A stretch of DNA of 11,131 bases from an uncultured Bacillus sp. (GTDB taxonomy: Bacteria; Bacillota; Bacilli; Bacillales; Cytobacillaceae). The notes below the pieces were generated by a model that did no database searches, was not told the origin of the DNA, and saw nothing but the letters and a program-made list of their open reading frames with translations. This document shows positions 6,239 through 11,131 of the stretch, piece after piece (within the stretch, counting starts at the first letter, position 1; every line of letters begins with the position of its first letter). The stretch spans positions 1 through 11,131 of the forward strand of contig CALCRD010000508.1 in NCBI GenBank assembly GCA_937894355.1, in the 5' to 3' direction. Position numbers and translations under genes: made by a program.

Positions 6239-6287
6239 CCAAAAAAAATCGGGACTGACATTAATCGTCAGTTCCGATTTTTTTTGG
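6239..6287. terminator. bidirectional terminator shared by luxS and ytzI
   Basis: A 21-bp stem with one G-T wobble: CCAAAAAAAATCGG then ACTGAC on the left, GTCAGT then CCGATTTTTTTTGG on the right, loop ATTAATC (6260-6266). Runs of eight T on each strand make it work in both directions. The stop codon of the minus-strand gene sits in the loop, and the left arm encodes nothing, while the right arm encodes the last residues of that gene. Confidence 0.95.
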
Positions 6288-6428
6288 CTCATCGCTGTTA
6301 TCAGCGTTAGGAATATCATCAATTGGATCAATCGTATGTTTATAAGTATAGGCTTTAGAAGTTGTTAAAACTGCCAATAAAAGCACCACAAACACAATAA
6401 CTACTGCAATCACCATTACAACCTTCAT
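6261..6428 (-). CDS. ytzI: YtzI-like small membrane protein
   Basis: A 55-residue protein: one N-terminal hydrophobic helix (VVMVIAVVIVFVVLLLAVL, residues 3-21), then a short polar, acidic tail (DPIDDIPNADNSDEP). The orientation is probably N-out or a membrane anchor; no lipobox and no enzymatic motif are seen. Start ATG at 6428 has an excellent AAGGAGGGGA ribosome site at 6434-6443. Position beside luxS and size match the YtzI family of Bacillus, from memory; its function is unknown. The last seven codons and the stop are formed by the right arm and loop of the luxS/ytzI terminator. Confidence 0.75.
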   Translation of the reverse strand: MKVVMVIAVVIVFVVLLLAVLTTSKAYTYKHTIDPIDDIPNADNSDEPKKIGTDD

Positions 6429-6502
6429 TAACTTCCCCTCCTTGACTCACTGTTATTTTATCACAATATTCACACCATTGAGAAAAAATATGTTTAGGGA
6501 AG

Positions 6503-6522
6503 AACCACAATGGTGGTTTTTT
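6503..6522 (+). terminator. short terminator-like hairpin
   Basis: AACCAC (6503-6508) pairs with GTGGTT (6513-6518) over a 4-nt loop and runs into six T. No plus-strand gene ends here, since luxS is already terminated at 6287, so it may belong to the repeat copy that begins at 6531 or act as backup. Confidence 0.45.
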
Positions 6523-6530
6523 CGAACTTA

Positions 6531-6659
6531 GTTGATTGGATCGGATATGCGAGACTCCTGCGGGAAGTAGCGGGACAGGTAAGACCCCACAGGCGCAAGC
6601 GCCGAGGAGGCTTACCGCCCGCCCCTAAGGTGCGCGAGCGACCTGATGCGGAAATCAAC
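6531..6659 (+). repeat. dispersed palindrome-ended repeat, copy B
   Basis: GTTGATTGGA opens it and GCGGAAATCAAC closes it, with GTTGATT (6531-6537) and AATCAAC (6653-6659) as terminal inverted repeats. Inside are GCGAGACTCCTGCGGGAAG, a hairpin GGCGCAAGCGCC, and GGTAAGACCCC paired with GAGGAGGCTTACC. It is more G+C-rich than its surroundings. It shares blocks in the same order as copy A and extends past the inverted repeat with GACCAGTT, as copy A does. An open frame across it (6510-6695) is judged an artefact of the low stop frequency in G+C-rich DNA. Confidence 0.85.
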
Positions 6660-6692
6660 GACCAGTTCAACGACCAGTTCAACGGCCCAGTT
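6657..6692 (+). repeat. 12-bp tandem repeat at the end of copy B
   Basis: AACGACCAGTTC occurs at 6657-6668 and 6669-6680, followed by a degenerate third unit (AACGGCCCAGTT). It duplicates the right edge of copy B, where copy A has a single GACCAGTTT, so it probably arose by slippage. Confidence 0.75.
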
Positions 6693-6712
6693 TAAAACAG
6701 CCAAGTTCAAAG

Positions 6713-6740
6713 AAAAAAGTTGGCAACTGGGTGCCAACTT
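6713..6740 (-). terminator. terminator of the small acidic protein gene
   Basis: AAGTTGGCA (6717-6725) pairs with TGCCAACTT (6732-6740) around a 6-nt loop; on the minus strand a run of T (bases 6718-6713) overlaps and follows the stem. It lies 20 bases beyond the stop of the gene at 6761-7018. Confidence 0.85.
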
Positions 6741-6760
6741 ATTATTAGTTATGTAGTATT

Positions 6761-7018
6761 TTAATGAATATTTCGAACGGATGTTGGTTGTGGACGGTGT
6801 TGTCCATATTCTTCTTGCGCAAATTTTTCCTTGAGAGTTTCGATCAAATATACGCCGATTAAACTATATAATTCCTGAGTTGAAAGGTCATTTATTAATT
6901 GGATTAGGTCATCCCTATTCATTTCCTCTAAAACAGCAAATGCAAGCATATCGATATCCTCGTCGTCTCCGGATAGCTTGTTACGGTACATTTCAAACAG
7001 TTCATCCACTAACTTCAT
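6761..7018 (-). CDS. small acidic uncharacterised protein, DUF6154-like
   Basis: An 85-residue, strongly acidic, helical-looking protein (LVDELFEMYRNKL, then GDDEDIDMLAFAVLEEM, then DDLIQLINDLSTQELYSLIGVYLIETLKEKF) with a short polar tail rich in Gln, Pro and His. It has no signal peptide, membrane segment or catalytic motif. The text resembles what I remember as the DUF6154 family of Bacillaceae; I am only moderately sure of that name. Start ATG at 7018 is fixed by GGAGGTGA five bases upstream. It has its own terminator and no partner gene. The helical repeats of hydrophobic and acidic residues suggest a protein-protein adaptor, which is a guess. Confidence 0.75.
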   Translation of the reverse strand: MKLVDELFEMYRNKLSGDDEDIDMLAFAVLEEMNRDDLIQLINDLSTQELYSLIGVYLIETLKEKFAQEEYGQHRPQPTSVRNIH

Positions 7019-7279
7019 TGTTTCACCTCCGTTACAATCGTCTTTGTTTGTATAAACATCTTATGTTGGTCATTCTTATTAAATCCCTCTTGTGGAAAGA
7101 TTTATTTTTCCCCATCCGAATATATTTTTAGTTTACCCCAAAATCAGACTAGTGTGTTAATAAAGTCGTTCAAATTGAAAAAAATTTCCTTTTCACTATG
7201 GCTTCTGCAAGCTAAATTGAATAATTTGAGCCTCAATGTGGGAAACGATAAGAAAGAAGTGGAAAAGGGGATGAAAAGG

Positions 7280-7603
7280 ATGGAATCTGGAAAAAGGACA
7301 TATTTTATTTCCGTGGGTAAGGGTGAAATCATGCAAACTAGTGATGCCTCGCCATGGAATTTTCAAATCGAAGCGACAGACCAGCAAATTATTAAGCTGC
7401 GGGAATACTTTGATCAAAGCTATTCAACTGATTGGCAAAGTTTTTTCAGGGCTCATGTCCCCTACGTTCAATATCACTATGACCGGGAAAATGATGCATA
7501 CGATGAAGCCCTACTACAAGTCTACCGTATGATTTTCGAATTAGGAGATGAGGCAGCCAAGGAGCATATTCGCTCGATGGGGATTCTACCGGAGCTTTCC
7601 TAA
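7280..7603 (+). CDS. conserved uncharacterised protein, 107 residues
   Basis: A soluble protein of 107 residues starting SGKRTYFISVGKGEI, with a conserved-looking SPWNFQIEATDQQI, then LREYFDQ, a YHYDRENDAYDEAL segment rich in Tyr and Asp, and ending in GILPELS. I recall similar Bacillaceae proteins loosely labelled hydrolase, but no hydrolase motif is visible, so I assign no function. The ATG at 7280 is preferred over the in-frame ATG at 7271 and a TTG at 7154 because AAAAGGGG lies nine bases before it, whereas it touches 7271. It is 72 bases upstream of ytkD on the same strand with no terminator between, so the two may be cotranscribed. Confidence 0.75.
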   Translation: MESGKRTYFISVGKGEIMQTSDASPWNFQIEATDQQIIKLREYFDQSYSTDWQSFFRAHVPYVQYHYDRENDAYDEALLQVYRMIFELGDEAAKEHIRSMGILPELS

Positions 7604-7675
7604 ATCAAATCTCCCGCTTTTGCAGGAATCTGTTGTAAAATAGGACAGAGAGAACAAAAGCCGGGGGAATGAAAA

Positions 7676-8158
7676 GTGGAACAATTTATTGATGAAAATG
7701 GTTGTAAAGTTCAACTGGCCTTTCAGGAAAATGCCTTTCCAACAAAAAGTGTCCATGTTCTCGTGATTTGTCGTTACCAGAATAAGTGGTTATTGACTAT
7801 ACATAAAGAACGGGGTTGGGAATTCCCTGGAGGAAAAATGGAGCAGGGAGAAACCCCTGAGCAAGCTGCGCGAAGAGAAGTGTATGAAGAGACGGGTGCT
7901 GAGCTTGGGTCAATAATTCCCATTGGTGAGTATCAGGTTTCCAACGGACAAGAATCGTTTGTGAAGTCGATTTTTTATGGTACTGTCAAGCGAGTGATTG
8001 CCAAGAATGACTATATGGAGACTGATGGACCAGTGTTTGAAGCGGGAAATATTCTTGAAGCCCGGTTTCAGGATAAATACAGTTTTATTATGAAAGATAA
8101 TGTAGTAGCCAGGAGTCTTGAATTTATAAACGAAATGCAAAAGCAAAATAAAAAATAA
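7676..8158 (+). CDS. ytkD: Nudix hydrolase, YtkD/MutT-type nucleoside triphosphatase
   Basis: Nudix enzymes cleave nucleoside diphosphate-linked compounds; B. subtilis YtkD, the closest protein I recognise, removes oxidised dGTP and protects DNA and RNA from 8-oxoguanine. The 160-residue product has a perfect Nudix box at residues 53-75: G53-x5-E59-x7-R67-E68-V-x-E71-E72-x-G74-A75. The beginning (VLVICRYQNKWLL, HKERGWEFPGG) and end (KYSFIMKDNV) also fit YtkD. Start GTG at 7676 follows GGGGGAATG at a good distance. The stop lies in the left arm of the downstream terminator. The exact substrate is inferred from resemblance; other pyrophosphatase roles are possible. Confidence 0.88.
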   Translation: MEQFIDENGCKVQLAFQENAFPTKSVHVLVICRYQNKWLLTIHKERGWEFPGGKMEQGETPEQAARREVYEETGAELGSIIPIGEYQVSNGQESFVKSIFYGTVKRVIAKNDYMETDGPVFEAGNILEARFQDKYSFIMKDNVVARSLEFINEMQKQNKK

Positions 8159-8192
8159 CGACAGGACTAAGCTCCTTGTCGTTATTTTTTTT
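8154..8192. terminator. terminator of ytkD, usable from both sides
   Basis: AATAACGACA-GGA (8154-8166) pairs with TCCTTGTCGTTATT (8173-8186) with one bulge and a 6-nt loop, followed by eight T on the plus strand. On the minus strand the stem is followed by TTTTTATTTT, so it can also end the ABC operon transcribed toward it. Confidence 0.9.
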
Positions 8193-8207
8193 ACAAAAAG
8201 CTATGGT

Positions 8208-8265
8208 AAACTCGGTAGTTGATTTCCGCTTCAGATACTTCGCACACCTTAAGGCGGTAGCCACG
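8208..8265 (-). repeat. truncated copy C of the dispersed repeat
   Basis: Read on the minus strand, GGCTACCGCC, CTTAAGGTG, GCGAAG and GCGGAAATCAAC appear in the same order as the right half of copy B (GGCTTACCGCC, CTAAGGTGCGCGAG, GCGGAAATCAAC), ending in CCGAGTTT where copies A and B have CCAGTTT. The left half is missing. It lies between the ABC operon stop and the ytkD terminator, in inverted orientation to A and B. Confidence 0.7.
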
Positions 8266-8276
8266 AGCTTGCTGTT

Positions 8277-9089
8277 TCATTGGTCATGTTTGATGAGTTT
8301 GGTTTCTAATAGGGATACGAGCTGGTACATCAAGGTTGCAAACATAGCGATGATCAGTAGGGATAGGAGCACCAAGGTAAAATTAAACACTTGAAAGCCG
8401 TAAATAATCATATAGCCGAGTCCTTTAGCCGACACAAGGAATTCACCGACGATGACTCCAACCCAGGATAGACCGACATTTACTTTTAACGAAGAGATAA
8501 TCGTCGGAAATGAAGCAGGTAAAATGGCTTCTTTAAAGCTTTGCAGCCGGGTTGCACCTAAAGTTTGCAAAACCTTTAGATAGTTAGGGTCGACTTCTTT
8601 AAAGGCTGTGTAAACGACGATGGTGGTGATAATGACAGAAACAAGGGTGCCCATGGCAATAATAGAAGAAAAGCCCGGGCCTAAAGCGACGATGAGAATG
8701 GGACCAAGTGCAACCTTGGGCATGGCGTTTAGGATGACTAAATAGGGGTCACTAATTTTGGAAAAGAATGGGGACCACCACAGCAAAGATGCTAATATGG
8801 TTCCAAGAAGTGTTCCGAGAATGAACCCCATCACCGTCTCTGTTAGCGTGACCCCCAAGTGGGTTATTAAGGTGCCATCCAAGGATTTTGTAATAAATAA
8901 ATGATAAATCTTGGTGGGTGAGCTAAAGATTAACGGATCAATCCAAAATTTTCGACTGGCTAATTCCCAGCCTGAGAAAAAAGCGACGAAAATAACCAGC
9001 TGATAAAATCGGACTAACCATTTTTCACGTTTTAAGGAGCGGAGATAGTTTTCATGTAGTACTGTCGTGTTCGGCTGTTGTTTGTTCAA
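8277..9089 (-). CDS. ytlD: ABC transporter permease, SsuC/ThiX (YtlD-like)
   Basis: The membrane-spanning subunit of an importer for a small organic solute. With the TTG at 9089 it has 270 residues and about six membrane helices (near 29-45, 85-107, 117-137, 141-163, 205-220 and 237-257). The EAA-type cytoplasmic loop that contacts the ATPase is at about 178-200 (LGATRLQSFKEAILPASFP). SPTKIYHLF before the second helix is typical of the SsuC/TauC class. The open frame reaches 9242, but that part lies inside the ATPase gene and gives no sensible protein; the TTG at 9089 with AAGGAA ten bases upstream is the most reasonable start, overlapping the ATPase gene by 38 bases. The start is less certain than the rest. 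It is the last gene of the operon. Confidence 0.88.
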   Translation of the reverse strand: MNKQQPNTTVLHENYLRSLKREKWLVRFYQLVIFVAFFSGWELASRKFWIDPLIFSSPTKIYHLFITKSLDGTLITHLGVTLTETVMGFILGTLLGTILASLLWWSPFFSKISDPYLVILNAMPKVALGPILIVALGPGFSSIIAMGTLVSVIITTIVVYTAFKEVDPNYLKVLQTLGATRLQSFKEAILPASFPTIISSLKVNVGLSWVGVIVGEFLVSAKGLGYMIIYGFQVFNFTLVLLSLLIIAMFATLMYQLVSLLETKLIKHDQ

Positions 9090-9846
9090 GAGATTCCAGT
9101 TCCTTCCATATAGTTTGAAACAAGGCCGGGAAGGCAGGGTGATTTCGGGCATGAAAAGGAGCAATACAGCGGAGTTCATTTGGAACAATGAATGTTTTAT
9201 AAAGCCGGCCTGGTTGTGCTGATAGTAAAAAAATTCTGTCACTCATTGAGATGGCCTCACCGATGTCATGGGTAACTAAAATGGCTGTTTTTCCAAAGCT
9301 TGTTAGGGTGTGTGAGACTAAATTTTCCAGTTTCAGCTTGGTTTGATAATCCAAAGCGGAAAAAGGCTCGTCAAGCATGAGAAGCTTGGGTTCTGTTGCT
9401 AGCGTTCGAACAAGGGCAACTCGTTGGCGCATCCCGCCAGATAATTGCCTCGGGAACTGGTTTTCAACCTTCTTCAGCCCCATTTGCTCCAGCAAATTTA
9501 AAGCATAAGCTTGATTCTTTGGACTAAGGCTGTTGGTTAATTTTAGACCAAGTAAGATATTGTCGCGAATCGTTTTCCAAGGAAACAAATAATCCTGTTG
9601 CAGCATATAGCCTATTTTACTTTGCTCCGTTGTTACCGGTTTATTTTCAAGAGAAACAGTTCCGGTGGTTGGCTGAATTAAGCCGGCAATAATCGACAGT
9701 AAGGTTGTTTTCCCACAACCACTTGGTCCAAGGAAGGAGACAAACTCCCCCTCCTCAACCTCAAGTGAAATATCGAAGAGGGCAGTAGTTGCTGATCTTT
9801 TAGTAAAATAGGTGTGGTGAACGCTATTAATTTTCAAAAAATCCAT
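9052..9846 (-). CDS. ytlC: ABC transporter ATP-binding protein, SsuB/TauB class (YtlC-like)
   Basis: The cytoplasmic ATPase that drives the importer. The 264-residue protein has every nucleotide-binding motif: Walker A GPSGCGKT (40-47), Q-loop Gln84 (MLQQDYLFPW), ABC signature LSGGM (135-139), Walker B LLMLDE (155-160), D-loop SALD and H-loop His193 (VTHDIGEA). The QDYLFPW Q-loop is characteristic of the nitrate/sulfonate/taurine/thiamine-precursor transporters. ATG at 9846 has a very strong GGAGGAGG site. It begins 38 bases after the binding-protein stop and overlaps the permease, so the three genes are one transcript. The C-terminal tail after about residue 240 is short and has no regulatory domain. 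Confidence 0.94.
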   Translation of the reverse strand: MDFLKINSVHHTYFTKRSATTALFDISLEVEEGEFVSFLGPSGCGKTTLLSIIAGLIQPTTGTVSLENKPVTTEQSKIGYMLQQDYLFPWKTIRDNILLGLKLTNSLSPKNQAYALNLLEQMGLKKVENQFPRQLSGGMRQRVALVRTLATEPKLLMLDEPFSALDYQTKLKLENLVSHTLTSFGKTAILVTHDIGEAISMSDRIFLLSAQPGRLYKTFIVPNELRCIAPFHARNHPAFPALFQTIWKELESLEQTTAEHDSTT

Positions 9847-9884
9847 CGGTTGCCTCCTCCTCAGTATACTTTTTTGCCATAAAG

Positions 9885-10895
9885 CTAATCGGTAACATCT
9901 TCAGCTATTTCGGTATTAACCAATGTTTTATGGGAGACTCGTTTTGGGAGTTCGCCAGCTTGATCCATGATATTTAGCAGGTTATTCCATTCTTTTTCGT
10001 CTAAGATGGGATTAGTGGCAAATGAACCTTGGTTTTTATAGCGTTCAATCGACATCGTTAGGATTTCTTGGTCAATGTCTGGGAAGAAATCTTGAATCGA
10101 AGCCGCAATTTCTTCGGCACTATGAGAGTCGACCCATTGTTGCGCTTTGTAAATCGCTCTCGTGAATTTTTCTATTGTTTCTTTATTTTCGTCTAAATAG
10201 CTTTGTTTGGTCATGAAGGTCGTGTAAGGAACGTGACCAGATTCATTGCCGAAGGAAGCCACAATATACCCTTTGCCTTCTTTTTCAAACAAACTTGCCT
10301 GAGGCTCAAACAACTGGACATAATCACCTGTCCCCGAAGCAAAAGCACTGGCAATATTTGCGAAGTCGATATTTTGAATTAAGTCTAAATCTTGGTGCGG
10401 ATTGATTCCATGCATATTCAGCACGAATTCGCCAACCATTTGCGGCATGCCACCCTTACGTTGACCCAAGAACGTAGAGCCAATTAACATATCCCAACTA
10501 AAATTGTCTATTTTCTTTCGGGCGACAAGAAAGGTACCATCCGTTTGAGTCAACTGCGCAAAATTAATCACCGGATCATTTGCACCTTGACCATACACAT
10601 AAATCGACGTTTCCGAGCCGACCAGAGCAATATCAGCACCATTTGATAACAAAGTTGTCATCGTTTTATCACCACCAAATGTGGTAGTAAGCTCAATTTC
10701 CAACCCTTCTTCTTCAAAAAAGCCTTCAGCAATAGCGACATATTGCGGGGCATAAAACAAAGAACGGGTTACCTCGGCTACTCTAATTTTCTGGAGCCCT
10801 TGGTTAGCATTTCGGGAAATGTTACAAGCTACTAAGGGAAGGGTTAACATGATAATAAGGAATAATGTAAAACCAATCTTAAGCGGGTTTCTCAT
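9885..10895 (-). CDS. ytlA: ABC transporter substrate-binding lipoprotein, NMT1/SsuA class (YtlA-like)
   Basis: The extracytoplasmic receptor that delivers solute to the importer. The 336-residue protein has a lipoprotein signal peptide with hydrophobic core LFLIIMLTLPL and lipobox LVAC (Cys24), so it is membrane-anchored. The first lobe carries the family pattern YAPQYVAIAEGFFEEEGLEIEL (residues 48-69, positions given because of length) followed by LLSNGADIALVGSE, the hallmarks of the NMT1/THI5-SsuA-TauA fold. No CCCFC motif of the yeast THI5 type is present. The substrate cannot be read from the sequence: aliphatic sulfonates, taurine, nitrate or a thiamine pyrimidine are all known ligands of this fold. 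ATG at 10895 is preceded by AAGGAGG. First gene of the operon; no TPP riboswitch is visible upstream. Confidence 0.9.
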   Translation of the reverse strand: MRNPLKIGFTLFLIIMLTLPLVACNISRNANQGLQKIRVAEVTRSLFYAPQYVAIAEGFFEEEGLEIELTTTFGGDKTMTTLLSNGADIALVGSETSIYVYGQGANDPVINFAQLTQTDGTFLVARKKIDNFSWDMLIGSTFLGQRKGGMPQMVGEFVLNMHGINPHQDLDLIQNIDFANIASAFASGTGDYVQLFEPQASLFEKEGKGYIVASFGNESGHVPYTTFMTKQSYLDENKETIEKFTRAIYKAQQWVDSHSAEEIAASIQDFFPDIDQEILTMSIERYKNQGSFATNPILDEKEWNNLLNIMDQAGELPKRVSHKTLVNTEIAEDVTD

Positions 10896-10917
10896 TTCGC
10901 GAGCCTCCTTAATTTTT

Positions 10918-10947
10918 TTATAACTGATTCATTGTTTTAAATACCAA
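10918..10947 (-). promoter_or_regulatory. possible promoter of the ABC operon
   Basis: On the minus strand -35 TTGGTA (10947-10942) and -10 TTATAA (10923-10918) are 18 bases apart, giving a short leader that runs straight into the AAGGAGG site. The surrounding 10896-10988 is A+T-rich, so chance matches are likely. Confidence 0.35.
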
Positions 10948-10988
10948 TAAAGAATGATGAAAAATGCAACAGGGTTTTGATATAAATT

Positions 10989-11077
10989 AAGGCTCTTTTC
11001 TCAAACATTGCTGTTTTTTAAGCTGAAAATGAAGAAATTTGACAGTAAAACAGCAAGCATTTATGAGAAAAGAGCTT
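10989..11077. repeat. long imperfect inverted repeat (hairpin or MITE-like element)
   Basis: GCTCTTTTCTCA (10992-11003) pairs perfectly with TGAGAAAAGAGC (11064-11075), and inside it TGCTGTTTT (11009-11017) pairs with AAAACAGCA (11047-11055), with a 5-8 nt internal loop and a 29-nt central loop. Neither side resembles a terminator, because no T-run follows the outer stem. It has no coding capacity. Its form is like short intergenic palindromes scattered in Bacillus genomes. The last 54 bases of the window (11078-11131) show no gene; TAGTTGATATCC there resembles the edge of the A/B/C repeat but too weakly to call. Confidence 0.75.
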
Positions 11078-11131
11078 GCAAATTAACTTTCAAGCTACAA
11101 AATAGTTGATATCCACGTTAAAATCGGGTTT

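Noticed and set aside
6510..6695. Open frame of 61 codons (and one on the other strand) across repeat copy B
   Set aside because: It follows the G+C-rich repeat, has no ribosome site and an Arg/Pro-rich composition typical of chance frames in such DNA.
6043..6760. CRISPR array, suggested by repeated blocks
   Set aside because: The copies are 129-135 bp palindromic elements with different spacing and no short regular repeat-spacer pattern.
9090..9242. N-terminal extension of the permease frame
   Set aside because: It lies wholly inside the ATPase gene, whose residues there are well formed, and gives no membrane helix or family similarity.
10896..10988. TPP or other riboswitch ahead of the ABC operon
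   Set aside because: None of the conserved THI-box blocks (CTGAGA, ACCTGA) is present, and the leader predicted from the promoter is too short.

Overview
The window looks like chromosome of a low-GC Gram-positive bacterium of the Bacillaceae (Bacillus, Neobacillus or a close relative). Evidence seen: A+T-rich DNA, strong AGGAGG-type ribosome sites with GTG/TTG as well as ATG starts, sigma-A-like promoters, rho-independent terminators after most genes, and a gene set and order (menE-menC, beta-carbonic anhydrase, yidD, luxS, ytzI, ytkD, then a ytlA/ytlC/ytlD-like ABC operon) that resembles, from memory, the men/ytiB-ytjA-luxS-ytkD-ytl region of Bacillus subtilis. It is ordinary core chromosome with several mobile-looking intergenic repeats. 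I see no phage, CRISPR, toxin-antitoxin or defence system.

Layout, left to right. 1-219: an open frame cut by the window edge that begins with three 21-bp tandem units (a 7-residue repeat). 284-2922: menE and menC, overlapping by four bases, two steps of menaquinone synthesis. 3043-3207 (minus): a 54-residue four-cysteine DUF1540 protein. 3362-4330 (minus): a zinc-binding lipoprotein of the ZnuA/AdcA type, with a Zur-type operator just downstream of its promoter, but no transporter ATPase or permease beside it. 4566-5135: a beta-carbonic anhydrase, divergent from znuA. 5142-5390 (minus): yidD. 5569-6042: luxS. 6261-6428 (minus): a small membrane protein, probably YtzI, whose last codons lie inside the terminator it shares with luxS. 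6089-6223, 6531-6659 and a broken copy at 8208-8265: one family of dispersed, palindrome-ended repeats. 6761-7018 (minus) and 7280-7603 (plus): two small uncharacterised proteins. 7676-8158: a Nudix hydrolase (YtkD/MutT type). 8277-10895 (minus): a three-gene ABC importer (lipoprotein, ATPase, permease) of the nitrate/sulfonate/thiamine-precursor class. 10989-11077: a long imperfect inverted repeat.

How the genes fit together. MenC makes o-succinylbenzoate and MenE activates it to its CoA thioester for menaquinone. ZnuA, carbonic anhydrase and LuxS all bind or need metal, most likely zinc, so the middle of the window has a zinc theme; only znuA shows a Zur operator. LuxS belongs to the activated-methyl cycle and makes the AI-2 precursor. 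YidD assists membrane-protein insertion. YtkD cleans up or recycles nucleotides. The ABC operon imports an unidentified small solute. The least ordinary features are the orphan Zur-controlled ZnuA with a leader hairpin, the gene end built into a bidirectional terminator, and the family of structured dispersed repeats.
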